DNA of 64,000 bases from Ancistrus triradiatus (lineage: Eukaryota > Chordata > Actinopteri > Siluriformes > Loricariidae), in the NCBI GenBank assembly GCA_025084515.1, contig JAJAGP010000284.1, forward strand, positions 1 through 64,000, written 5' to 3'. Below, one piece after another: positions 13,901 to 22,514 of the stretch. The notes under the pieces were generated by a model that was given only the letters and a program-made list of their open reading frames with translations, did no database searches and was not told the DNA's origin. Position numbers and translations under genes: made by a program. The first letter of the stretch is position 1. Every line of letters starts with the position of its first letter.

Positions 13901-16103
13901 GGCACAAACAAAGGAGATTTCTAAGGACCTGAGAAAAAAAAAGTTGTTGATGCTCATCAGGCTGGAAAAGGTTACAAAACCATCTCTAAAGAGTTTGGAC
14001 TCAACCAATCCACAGTCAGACAGATTGTGTACAAATGGAGGAAATTCAAGACCATTGTTACCCTCCCCAGGAGTGGACGACCAACAAACATCACTCCCAA
14101 AGCAAGGCGTGTAATAGTTGGCAAGGTCACAAAGGACCCCAGGGTAACTGAAGGCCTCTCTCACATTGGCTAATGTTACTGTTCATGAGCCCACCATCAG
14201 AAGAACACTGAACAACAATGGTGTGCATGGCAGGGTTGCAAGGAGAAAGCCACTGCTCTCCAAAAAGAACATTGCTGCTTGTCTGCAGTTTGCTAAAGAT
14301 CACGTGGACGAGCCAGAAGGCTATTGGAAGAATGTTTTGTGGACGGAGGAGACCAAAATAGAACTTTTTGGTTTAAAAGAAAAGCGTTATGTTTGGAGAA
14401 AGGAAGGACACTGCATTCCAGCATAAGAACCTTATCCCATCTGTGAAACATAGTGGTGGGGAGTAGTCATGGTTTGGGCCTGTTTTTTGCTGCTGATCTG
14501 GGCCAGGACGGCTTTTTTGCCATCATTGATGGAACACTGAATTCTGAATGATATCAGAGAGTTCTAAAGGAAAATTTCAGGACATCTGTCCCATGAACTG
14601 AATCTCAAGAGAAGGTGGGTCATGCAGCAGACAACAACCCTAAGCACACAAGTCATTCTACCGAAGAATGGTTAAAGAAGAATAAAGTTAAAGTTTTGGA
14701 ATGGCCAGGACAAAGTCCTGACCTTAATCCAATCGAAATGTTGTGGAAGGACCTGAAGCAAGCAGTTAATGTGAGGAAACCCACCAACATCCCAGAGCTG
14801 AAGCTGTTCTGTACGGAGGAATGGGCTAAAATTCCTCCAAGCCGGTGTCCAGGACTGATCAACAGTTACAGGAAACGTTTAGTTGCAGTTATTGCTGCAC
14901 AGGGGGGTCACACCAGATGCTGGAAGCAAAGTTTCACATACTTTTGCCACTCACCAATATGTAATATTGGATCATTTTCTTCAATAAATAAATGACCAAG
15001 TATAATATTTTTGTGTCATTTGTTTAACTGGGTTCTCTTTTTCTACTGTTAGGACTCTGATTGTTTTAGCTCATATTTATGTAGAAATCACAGACATATT
15101 ATGTATATTGTATTATTATATATATATATTTTTTATTTTATTTATTTATTTTTTTTTTGTCTATGTGCGATTTCTGACACCCTTTACTCCTGGCGCGCTG
15201 TCCCAGTGATAAGACATGCCCAAACTGCATTTGCCTCAGTTGCTATAGTTTCACTTTATTTTCACTTATGTCATGTCTTCATTGATTTAATGCATTATAT
15301 TACATTCCTTTGCTTTAGTCATGCTTTTAATTATTAATTACATACGAATATAGATGTAAAAAAACAAATCATTTGGGGGTCAGGAACAGATTAATCCATC
15401 TTATGGGAAAATTTGATACACACTTTGAACAAAGCTGGAACCAATTACGTTCGAATTCCGTGGTTCCACTATGTGTGTTTCTGTACTGAGCATTTGTTTT
15501 ATTCCTGTCTGCATTTCAGATGCTGATGGTGGGAGCTGTGGGGAGGACTCATTTGACCCAGATGAGGGCTTTTCTTCTGGGGCCTCCAGCAGCAGCCAGC
15601 CAAGCAGTGTGAAGAGGGACCGGGCTGCGGTAGTGCGTTCATCCAGAGATCGGTCAGTGTGGCAGGGCACTTCTGTCCAGACCAGAGCTGCTCTGCGCAA
15701 ACTTCACCAACCCCATCAATCCCCACCTCCAGCCATCACTCTTTGCATGGCCAAGAACAATAGAAGTCCTAGCCCCAGTATTTCTAGGAGGTTCCTAGAT
15801 CCACATTACCTCCCACCATTCTCTGGCTCTCCAGCCAAAACTGCTAGCACATCCTCCAGCAAGTCGCTGGACTGCACCGGCCTCAATGGCTCATCCGAGC
15901 CCACAGACAGCCTGTCTTTTGGGAGCTTGAGTGCGGATAGAGCTCACTGTTTGTCAGCTATTAGCTTGCAGGAAGAGCAACTAGGCCGGGCATCAATGAG
16001 TCAGGATCTGCTCTCACCTAGAAGTCCATTTTCCTCTGCAAGCCCTCTTTCCAAACAGTCTCGCTCATCCAGTTTTAATATGCAGATTATATCACAGGTG
16101 TAA
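1745..16103 (+). CDS. hycc2: hycc2 (FAM126B), hyccin family, 5'-truncated by window
   Basis: The exons are 1745-1924, 2031-2111, 5905-6020, 7549-7644, 7967-8083, 9779-9866, 11990-12140 and 15520-16103. All introns are GT-AG and the joined length is 1413 nt, or 470 residues plus stop. Family members bind TTC7 and PI4KA and support PI4P synthesis at the plasma membrane. Recognition rests on VCHQLFELYRSTE, LQFLPELIWVYLR, FTIPSLSKPSIYHE, YNGQWELG, RAQLEL, the TAITAASIRRLRWKRE segment, DEGFSSGAS and the C-terminus KQSRSSSFNMQIISQV. These fit FAM126B better than FAM126A, which lacks that C-terminus. The helical N-terminal half is largely complete; only about 50 N-terminal residues are missing. After about residue 330 the protein is Ser-rich and low in complexity. 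No frameshift or internal stop is seen, so the gene looks functional. Confidence 0.95.
2031..2111 (+). CDS. hycc2: hycc2 exon b
   Basis: Twenty-seven codons in phase 0 encode EIVDSKGNSKLLAFTIPSLS and continue to KPSIYHE. Acceptor CTGTAG, donor GTAAGT. The intron before it is only 106 bp. Confidence 0.95.
2475..2575 (-). mobile_element. SINE-C fragment
   Basis: It carries the 'ggacatgcagact..cacacagaaagg' and 'gtgacagtgagccacc' blocks that also occur in the minus-oriented SINE-C copies at 26305, 49885 and 60990. The copy is truncated and diverged. Confidence 0.55.
3409..3800 (+). mobile_element. Tc1-like family B transposase relic
   Basis: A degraded transposase C-terminal half. The order is a GTAGGGTCAGAATT block, a 'ttcttggcacactttgggcccc' block, YPSSGGYYQQDNVPCHKAQI, then PPRSPDLNPI and WNVVEREIR. 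Frameshifts separate the parts and no terminal repeats remain. Confidence 0.85.
3928..3994. repeat. 67-bp hairpin (palindrome)
   Basis: Perfect 15-bp arms CTTAATAGAACGTCG and CGACGTTCTATTAAG are followed inward by a further AGAGTG/CACTCT pairing around a short loop. It could be a MITE relic or a cruciform-prone site. Confidence 0.75.
4205..4360 (-). mobile_element. tRNA-derived SINE fragment
   Basis: It starts with GATGCCCTTCCTGACGCAAC, a block common in fish SINEs. Read on the minus strand, it contains a B-box-like GGTTCAATCCC near 4318-4330. Confidence 0.6.
4877..5072 (-). mobile_element. SINE-A, near full length
   Basis: Read on the minus strand this is a tRNA-like head with A-box TAGCCTAG and B-box GGTTCAAACCC. 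A unique body follows, then an ATGTAA-type tail, which appears on + as (TACATT)n at the left end. It shares the block 'gcagacgcccttatccagag' with the other SINE-A copies. Confidence 0.88.
5090..5757. mobile_element. hAT-like non-autonomous element
   Basis: The ends are TAGGGGTGCAACGAT and, inverted, TAGGGTGTCAGGATGCA. Probable 8-bp target duplications ATTGTAAC (5082-5089) and ATTGTGAG (5758-5765) differ at two positions. The 8-bp duplication and TAGGG-type ends fit hAT. A short minus-strand open frame near the left end may be a decayed BED-finger region; that is weak. Confidence 0.7.
5905..6020 (+). CDS. hycc2: hycc2 exon c
   Basis: It encodes PSSLGSMALTESALNQHDLI and continues to SQN, and ends with two bases of a split Arg codon (phase 2). 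Acceptor CTGTAG, donor GTACCA. Confidence 0.95.
6666..7410 (-). mobile_element. Tc1-like family C, internally deleted
   Basis: Family C terminal repeats sit at both ends (right end TTTTTTGCCCCACTGTA). Only the N-terminal transposase region remains, on the minus strand: a start-proximal part near 7035 and a helix-turn-helix remnant NKSTVGAIVRKWKTYKT. Most of the catalytic domain is deleted, so it cannot move on its own. Confidence 0.88.
7549..7644 (+). CDS. hycc2: hycc2 exon d
   Basis: This 96-nt exon starts and ends in split Arg codons. It encodes FEVLTFLMLCYNSAVVYMPA and then the SSHQSVCRMSS segment. Acceptor GCTATAG, donor GTAAAA. Confidence 0.94.
7967..8083 (+). CDS. hycc2: hycc2 exon e
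   Basis: A 117-nt exon encoding LCVCGFPRELQKLW and continuing to FMVQMLTAVYHA. It ends with AT of a codon completed by the next exon. Acceptor GCTCAG, donor GTGAGT. Confidence 0.94.
8269..8360 (+). mobile_element. SINE-C, internally deleted
   Basis: The head GGGCGGCATGG is joined to the tail 'cctgaattgtattaagagggt' and (GAAT)n. These are the two ends of the full SINE-C at 63180-63510 with the middle lost. Confidence 0.6.
8501..9620. mobile_element. Tc1-like family D, split by a family C copy
   Basis: The ends TATAGCACTGTGAAAAAGTC and, inverted, TATAGCACTGTGCAGAAGTC form a matched pair. Between them lie 8501-8566 and 9264-9620 of family D, separated by the family C element at 8567-9263. No transposase frame is recognised in the remaining family D sequence. 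Confidence 0.78.
8567..9263 (+). mobile_element. Tc1-like family C, deleted copy nested in family D
   Basis: It begins CAGTGGGGCAAAAAAGTATT next to a TA and ends at ..GCCCCAATG before a TA. The remaining frame at 8760-9056 keeps the third catalytic motif WPSQSPDRNPIENLWRELKV, with Asp-Arg where most copies have Asp-Leu. The N-terminal two thirds of the transposase is missing. Confidence 0.9.
9779..9866 (+). CDS. hycc2: hycc2 exon f
   Basis: An 88-nt exon; its first base completes the preceding codon as ATT, giving Ile where relatives have Met. It encodes YNGQWELGREALEDILYRAQ and ends LELHAKPLL. Acceptor ACACAG, donor GTAACC. Confidence 0.95.
9867..10937. other. hycc2 intron stretch without recognised elements
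   Basis: No exon or intact element is seen. Around 9900-9935 there is a CATTAATCATGATTAATCAC self-complementary stretch, and near 10645 a GGGAACCACTGG that resembles a hAT end. Both are too weak to call as elements. Confidence 0.4.
10938..11482 (+). mobile_element. Tc1-like family E, internally deleted
   Basis: It begins CAGGGGTTGGACAATGAAAC and ends with the inverted form ..TTTCATTGCCCTG, with TA on both sides. The frame at 11077-11391 (104 residues) keeps two catalytic motifs, QDDNVPIHTA and SPDLNIIEPLW, plus the C-terminus. The N-terminal DNA-binding domain and the first Asp are deleted. Confidence 0.9.
11507..11720 (+). mobile_element. tRNA-derived SINE-B
   Basis: The A-box TAGCTCAGTGC (11512-11522) and B-box GGTTCGAATCC (11554-11564) are spaced as in a tRNA. 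An unrelated body follows with 'ctttctatggactggcagcc'. It lies 25 bp past the end of the family E element. Confidence 0.75.
11990..12140 (+). CDS. hycc2: hycc2 exon g
   Basis: Fifty codons plus one base, from VANAMFSSLPLRP to the conserved TAITAASIRRLRWKRE segment. Acceptor CTTTAG, donor GTAAAA. The linker between these blocks is diverged from mammals. Confidence 0.94.
12281..12480 (+). mobile_element. SINE-A, full length with target duplication
   Basis: Head with A-box TAGCCTAGTGGG and B-box GGTTCAAATCC, then the SINE-A body and an ATGTAA-rich tail. It is flanked by a perfect 10-bp duplication, AAATGCCTGG, at 12271-12280 and 12481-12490. This is the cleanest SINE insertion in the window and probably among the youngest. 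Confidence 0.93.
12491..13534. other. hycc2 intron stretch, nothing recognised
   Basis: No exon is recognised. A block at 12841-12960 ('ccttagtgtgacc..aatccagagtaat') resembles the family D interior at 9395-9425 and may be a family D remnant. Confidence 0.4.
13535..15095 (+). mobile_element. Tc1-like family A, full length, inactivated
   Basis: Both long terminal repeats are present (about 13537-13745 and 14935-15095). Transposase segments follow in order: N-terminal helix-turn-helix around 13899-14114 in shifted frames, RRTLNNNGVHGRVARRKPLL and WTEETKIELFGLKEKRYVW at 14166-14426, then WPGQSPDLNPIEMLWKDLKQ at 14615-14900. Frameshifts and stops separate the segments. Confidence 0.92.
15520..16103 (+). 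CDS. hycc2: hycc2 terminal coding exon
   Basis: A 584-nt exon in phase 1. It starts within the DADGGSCGEDSFDPDEGFSS segment, runs through a Ser- and Pro-rich region of about 150 residues, and ends KQSRSSSFNMQIISQV with TAA at 16101-16103. The C-terminal block is the best match to FAM126B. Acceptor ATTTCAG. Confidence 0.94.
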
Positions 16104-16127
16104 GTCAGGTTTGCTTGGCAGCGCTGC

Positions 16128-16186
<59 letters not shown>

Positions 16187-17150
16187 CGTGCCTGTGTGTA
16201 TGTTTCTATCTTTGTGAGGACCAAATGTCCTCATGAAGATAGCAATATCAGAAAAATGTGGGAACATGAGTATATTAGGCTGGTCCTCATAAGCAAATGT
16301 GCTGCTCTACAAAAACTAAAGGGTTTATTTGAAAAACAAAGCAAATGAAAGTGGTTTTGGCTACTAAGATCAGGGTTAGCTGTAGCGTTAGCATTATTTA
16401 ATACAATAATAAACAGTAAATGCACAGGTCCCTGAAATACACTTATACAAATGTATTTGTGGGTTGAATAATTGTTGACTGAAGTGTCATGTGCATGCGT
16501 ATGAGCATGTCTTTCTATGTGTGTGTTCAAAAGTGTGCACAACACGTTTCGGTGATCTGCGGGTGTGTGTGTGTGTGTGCGTGCATGTTTGTGTACATAT
16601 GTGAATACTTAACATTGACATCACTATGTACTGGCAGTTTGTGTGGAAGAAATAAGTGTCTTGCACAGTACTTCCCTTTGTGAATGTGTGGTTCAGAATT
16701 GACTGTTTTTATTGTGCCATAATATTGCTTATGTTAAGAGAAATACTGCCTCAATACCCTACTGTATCTGAACATTGGACTTGAGAAGTGACAATCGTGA
16801 TTAACTGGTGAGTGGCCTGACAGTGCATGATCCAAAGACGTGTGTGAATCTTTAGAAGGTATTGAAGAAGCTTCTTCCATTGCACCGCAGTTAAAAGGTA
16901 CAGACCGATCCTGCTTGTGTTGCCTGTTCTCTTGACCCTTCAAGTTCAACTGAAATGTGCAGAGCCTCAACCAGTTAATGCAAAGGCTACATTGTGTAAT
17001 GAAATATATTCTATACTTTGAAATGAGTTTATAACCTGAATTGTGTACATTTATGTAAATGAATATTGTAAAATAGACAGAGTATATGCCGTCAAAAAGA
17101 TCTCTATAATGCTTGTACAGAAATGATTTATTCGGACAATGTTGAATAAA
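16104..17150 (+). other. hycc2: hycc2 3' UTR with polyadenylation signal
   Basis: This runs from the stop codon to AATAAA at 17145-17150. The UTR extent is inferred from that signal. A later AATAAA in 'gtaaataaaagtt' near 17591 is an alternative. No other coding exon is seen. Confidence 0.6.
16132..16200 (+). repeat. (TG)n microsatellite in hycc2 3' UTR
   Basis: About 25 TG repeats followed by TGCG variants begin some 30 nt after the stop codon. In the transcript this is a (UG)n tract. A shorter second tract lies near 16563-16580. Confidence 0.95.
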
Positions 17151-17764
17151 GATATTGTGGTGTTCACTATAATGGCTCATCTCATGTTGATTAAGGCAGA
17201 ACTCACTAAATTCAGTTTTGGGAATCATACCATTATACATTTTGATGACACAATGTTTAATTAATATGGCACTTTTTTGGTAAAATTTGATTTAAGATGC
17301 CCAGTTTGACACTCATTCGTACTTCAGAAAAATGAAAAACATTTACTGGTGCCATCATATTTCATTCAACTTCTTAATACAACGACTTCCCCCTTTACCC
17401 ATTAAATAATGGTTTGATCCTTTAGCCTATAGGTGTATTTATTAGGAAGTGACTTCACTACAGTCCTCAGATCAGTGTTGTGGCCCGTGGCAAGTTTCTC
17501 TCTCTTAACTTTAAGTAAGTTGTTATTTTTACACACATAAGCATTTTTCCCCATCTCAGATTTTGAACAGTGTTACGAGTAAAGGTTGTAAATAAAAGTT
17601 TTCAATTATACAAGTGTTATGTAGGCATGAAGTACAAAAATTAATTGTATAATGGCATGTGGTCCTAGCCGCTAGCATCAACACACTAACAAACAGATTA
17701 ACACTAAATCTTCAGGCCCTTCACATTCGTATTTCTTAATGGAACTGGGTAAAATGCATTTTAC

Positions 17765-18655
17765 TGGCCCAAACCATGATACTACCACCAGCATATTTCA
17801 CAGATGCTATAAGGCTCTTACGCTGGAATGCAGTGTTTTCCTTTTTCCAAACATACCTTTTTTCAAACCAAAATTTCTATTTTGGTCTCATCCGTCCACA
17901 AAACATTCTTCCAATAACCTTCTGCCTTGTCCAAGTAATCTTTAGCAAACTGCAGACGAGCAGCAATGTTCTTTTTGAAGAGCAGTGGCTTTCTCCTTGC
18001 AGCCCTGCCATGCACACCATTGTTGTTCAGTGTTCTTCTGATGGTGAGAGAGGCCTTCAGTTGCTTAGAAGTTACCCTGGGGTCCTTCGTGACCTTGGCA
18101 ACTATTACATGCCTTGCTCTTGGAGTGATCTTTGTTGAGCGACCACTCCTGGGGAAGGTAACAATGGTCTTGAATGTCCTCCATTTGTACACAATCTGTC
18201 TGACTGTGGTGAAGTCTAAACTCTGTAGAGATGGTTTTGTAACCTTTTTCCAGCCTGATGAGCATCAATGACTCTTTTTCTGTGGTCCTCAGAAATCTCC
18301 TTTGTTCGGGCCATGATACACTTCCACATACATTTGTTGTGAAGAGCAGACTAGATCCCTGTTCTTTAAATAAAACAGGGTGCCCACTCACACCTGATTC
18401 TCACCCCATTGACTGAAAACACCGGACTCTAATTTCACCTTCAAATTAAACTGCTAATCCCTAGAGGTTCACATACTTTTGCCAATCACTAATATGTAAT
18501 TCATTGGATCATTTTCCTCAATACTAAAAATAGTATAATTTTTTTTGTCTCATTTGTTTAACTGGGTGCCCTTTATCTACTTTTAGGACTTGTGTGAAAA
18601 TCTGATGTTTTAGGTCATAATTTATGCAGAAATCTAGAACATTCTAGTGAAAAGT
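17765..18655 (-). mobile_element. Tc1-like family A, truncated, minus strand
   Basis: The transposase is read on the minus strand: helix-turn-helix region about 18391-18180, RRTLNNNGVHGRAARRKPLL, and WTDETKIEILV near 17870. One terminal repeat is intact at about 18450-18655. The left side stops inside the transposase, so the C-terminal part and other repeat are missing. Confidence 0.9.
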
Positions 18656-19117
18656 GTTTAGTTGGATGATGCATAACTTCATCATAACATGCAGTGGATG
18701 GTGTTTGACCTTTTATCTTTTATTCATGCAATAATTCACAAGGGGAAGTCTAAAACTGAACAAGCTTCATGCCAGAGTATGATCAAAAATCTATTGACAA
18801 AAATGCAGAGTTAAATTTCTGTGATGAATGTGAGGTATATTTAAGAACCTATATTTTATTTTATAAGTTTTGCAGAGAAATAGTGTTACCATTTAAAAGC
18901 TCTAAAAGAACTTTAAAAAAACTGGTGAAGCTACAGTTGTTCAAACTACAACGCAGTAACCGTGTTGTCAAAGGCTCTATGATAACCATTGTTTTGGGTT
19001 AAATATGATATACTGTATTGACTGAATATTGCAGCATTATGAAAAACATCGAAAAGTATTTTTGTAGATATATATTTTTACAGAACCCTGCTGGTGACGT
19101 CCCCCTCTTACATACAC

Positions 19118-19293
19118 TTAAGGCATGGACAAGACTTATGTCTGTGAGTGAGATCCTAATGCGTATAATTGAGTTAGTAGAGTATCGGAACGAGCTTAAT
19201 AATAAGATTCTGTTGTTCCCACGGCTTTACTAAACACGTTTCTACACATTAGGATCCTCCTTCTGGCAACCTTTAAGTCTTGGCCATGCCTTA
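19118..19293. mobile_element. Short hairpin MITE-like element
   Basis: Arms of about 21 bp, TTAAGGCATGGACAAGACTT and, inverted from 19273-19293, TTAAGGCATGGCCAAGACTT, differ at one position. A second internal pair, ATCCTAATG and CATTAGGAT, extends the palindrome. No coding content. Confidence 0.7.
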
Positions 19294-19869
19294 ATTTTAT
19301 TAAGAAGTGCTGTCACTAGCAGGTCTCTCTTCATTTGGTTTTCTCGTGTCTGAAAATGTTTGATTCTGTTTTTTGATGGGGGTAGTTAAAAGGTGAAAAT
19401 GTCATTTGCATGATTTTTGCAATGATGTATGTAGTTATCTACAACACCATTATAAGGGCATCACAGTGGTGTACTGGTTAGCCCCGTCGCCTCAGGTCCA
19501 GCATCCCTGGTTCTGAATATTTATGACTAGTTTTGATTTAACCTTGTGTTGTATCCATGTAACTCTGTGTTGTCATTAAATAGCCATTGGTGCTGAAAGC
19601 GACTTAAATAAACAAACCATTATGTTTCTGTGTCATGGGATGTGTAGCTCTTTAGCCTCAGTAAAATAAATCCTGTTTCAAAAAGTAATTTAGATAGACT
19701 TTTTAAAGAAAAAAGTACATTTAGTAGCATACACGTTTATACTTCTACTTCAATAAACTGTAGGTCATACTCATTTTTTAATCGGGATTATTAGTGTTTT
19801 ACCTTAAGTAAAGAACTTGTGTACTTTTGTCACTCTGCAGTGATTGGGTTGAACTTGACATGATTTTGA

Positions 19870-20270
19870 AAGTAACGCAAAAAAATACTACTTTGATATT
19901 AAGGCAAAGGGGAAGGTATTTTCTATAAAGTGTAAATGCTGGTGTCACAAAATTGAAACAATTTCAACATAACATTTATACTTTGTCAAACACAAATGGC
20001 ACCCGATTCTATAGAACCACTCATCTATAGTAAGAACCTACTGAAAGACCGACAGACGCAGGCGTTTCACGTTTTCATCTGACCACAAGGGGGTGTCATG
20101 AACTCATTGTGCAGCAGCCTGTAAATACAGCCTTATTTTTCCTTCTAGATACTGCGAGCACGTTTCATATATGCCAGAGCACAATTAATGCAACTCACAG
20201 AAAGTAGTATGCGCTGGACATCGTTTTTACCCTGCTCACGCATGGGGGTTGCTTTGCTACTTCTGCTGCT
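19870..20270 (+). repeat. Left arm of a distant inverted repeat pair
   Basis: The reverse complement of 26600-27110 aligns along this stretch. Two blocks are identical: 29 bp at 19910-19938 and 18 bp at 20083-20100, with nearly equal spacing (145 and 151 bp). Other parts are diverged but collinear, including a GCATGGGG-TTGC block near 20242. I do not recognise the sequence. Confidence 0.8.
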
Positions 20271-20492
20271 ATGTTACTGCTAAAAGTCTTCAGCAGATCA
20301 GAATGCATAACAGATTCTGACCAGTGATTTTGTTGCTGCTGCTTTCCTGCATTTTCACTAGCTAGAAACAGCCTGACGATACCTAGAATCTGTTGTTTTC
20401 TTCAACATGGACCAGGATCTTCAGGTAAAGGAATTAATTACTCATAGAAATGTGTATATTTATTTGACTGTGTCATACACAGATATATGGAA

Positions 20493-20870
20493 TACACTGA
20501 ATGGCCACTTCATTAGAGACAAGCTAGTAGCACGTTGAACCTCCTTTGGCCTTTCTGTTGTGGTGTTGTGGCAAATTAGATGGCGGTACCTGCTGAAAGT
20601 ATCCATATGTCAATCCACATTTTTCAGGGCACTCGGGGTGTGCCAAGAAAACATTCCTCACACCATTTCCTCACCTTCACCAGCCTGAACTGTTGACACC
20701 TGATGGGAAGGATTAATCAAGTTCATGCTGCTTGCTTCTGACCCTCCCATCAGCATCTGGATTTTTTCCACTGCTCAGAGATCCAAGTTTTGCACTATTG
20801 CCCTCTGGCATCTTGCCTTTGTCTTTCCCTTAGACAGCAGTGGCACTCAAATGATTTGTCTGTTGTTATA
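20493..20870 (-). mobile_element. Tc1-like family F fragment, minus strand
   Basis: It starts at a TA followed by CACTGAATGGCCACTTCATT. It contains, antisense, blocks matching 25700-25885 of the second family F copy: 'gtgccaagaaaacatt', 'accttcaccagcct', and 'gaccctcccatcagcat'. Only this part of the element is present. Confidence 0.75.
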
Positions 20871-21049
20871 GTTCATCTGTTCTAAGGGACAATGAGTTTG
20901 GTGTTTGGTCACGTTAGTCAGGGCACCAGCATTGTATTTTGATCGTGTACTGGCTGTTTATCAGAATGATTCTTGACATCCTGCTCTGACAACTTTCATC
21001 GATGAGTGGTTTATGTCAACAGGATCCTGTTTCACTGGAGGTTTTTCCT

Positions 21050-21165
21050 CATTACATTTACATTTTAGGTTTATCAGAGACGCCCTTAGCCAGAGCGACT
21101 TCAAGCAACTGTGGGCCTTGCTCAAGGACCCAACAGCGGAAGCTTGGCAGAGGTCCATAGTCTAG
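21050..21165 (-). mobile_element. SINE-A fragment
   Basis: It carries the SINE-A blocks 'acgcccttagccagagcgac' and 'gggccttgctcaaggaccca' but has lost most of the tRNA-like head, with internal deletions. Confidence 0.75.
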
Positions 21166-22180
21166 TAATCTCATCATTCTCTCGTCTTTCATGAAAAACT
21201 CTACAAGGTTGGGAGTTTTTGAAATAATCATCACTTGCTAGTCTAGCACCAATAACCATATCTCTTCAAAAGAGTATGGAAATGCAAATAAAAATAAACT
21301 CAGTGTTTCTTATATTTACTTTGACTTCTATTTTATTGCAGACGGTATGAACCCAAGATATGTTTTGTCTGGTCAACTTCATTTATTTTGTTAATATACG
21401 TCCATTTCTGCAATTTATTCCTGCAACATCTTACAGAAAAGGTTGGGACGGTAAAGCATTTACCACTTTGTAATGTTGCCATTCCTTTTCACCACACTTA
21501 AAAGACGTTTTGGCACAGAGGATACCAAGCAATTAAGTGTTTCAGGTGATATTTTGTCCCGTTCTTCTTGCAATCATGACATAAGGTGTGTAACTGTATG
21601 GTCATGACAAAGGTTTACCAAATTAATCTCTTTCCCATGTGCTTATATCAGCTATTGATGAATAATGGTTCTTTATACAGTGCCGTCTGAGAGATCGGAG
21701 ACCACAGTTCTTCAGTTTGTTTCCCTTGCCCTTTATGCACTGGAATTCCTCCAGATTCTTTGAAACTTTCAATGATGTAAAAATATGTAAAACTCTATCA
21801 ATCTTTCTTTGACGAACACCTGTTGACATCACTTGTTTGAAATCACGTCATAATTTAGTTTTTTAATCTCATAACTCTAAATTGCCCCCTTCCCACCTTT
21901 TTTTATAATGTGTTGCTGGCCTGAAATGCAGGAATGCAAGGTAATGTGAACATAGCCTTAGTTAACAGGAAGACGCAATAGAAACCAAATGAAACTGAAG
22001 TATCTGGAGAAAATTCACACAGACATGCAGACTCCACACACAGATGGGGCATTAAGCAAGATAATGTTGACAAGCTCTGAAGGACCCACTTGCATCTCCA
22101 CCGGTGTTGGTCATGTTTGTTTGTTTGTTTGTTTATTAAACATCATATCAGCATCAACTGCTATATTCATAAACACAAAG
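21166..22180. other. Intergenic stretch, nothing recognised
   Basis: No coding exon or recognisable element. A palindrome-free AT-rich stretch with a (GTTT)n run just after, near 22117-22136. Confidence 0.4.
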
Positions 22181-22204
22181 TTATATCAACATACAAGTCA
22201 TGGG

Positions 22205-22385
22205 CCAATTTAGGGTGACCAGTTAACCTAATGCACATCTTTGGAACGTGGAAGAAGAACGGAACAGCCCAAGTAAACCCACGAGAACATAGGGAATACA
22301 TGAAAACTCCACACAGATGTAGAGTCTGGGGTCAGGATCAAACCAGGGATCTCAGAGCTGAGAGGTGTCTGCACCAACTGTCAGT
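22205..22385 (-). mobile_element. SINE-C fragment
   Basis: It contains the SINE-C blocks 'ccagttaacctaatgcacat', 'aaaactccacacagatg' and, toward the head, 'gatcaaaccagggatctcag', whose complement holds a diverged B-box. Confidence 0.7.
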
Positions 22386-22514
22386 CATGTATAATATTAA
22401 TAAAGAATACATATAATTTCATCAAAAGTCTCACCGCTGCATTACCATATAGCTAGGAGCTGTTCTACTTCAGCTTTGGGAGGAAGGATGTAGACCTGTA
22501 GTGTGCATCAAGTT

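Noticed and set aside
1745..16103. FAM126A (HYCC1) as the gene identity
   Set aside because: The C-terminus SSSFNMQIISQV and the FELYRSTE, ASIRRLRW and DEGFSSGAS details fit FAM126B better.
16115..16348. Cys-Val repeat open frame
   Set aside because: It is a translation of the (TG)n tract in the hycc2 3' UTR.
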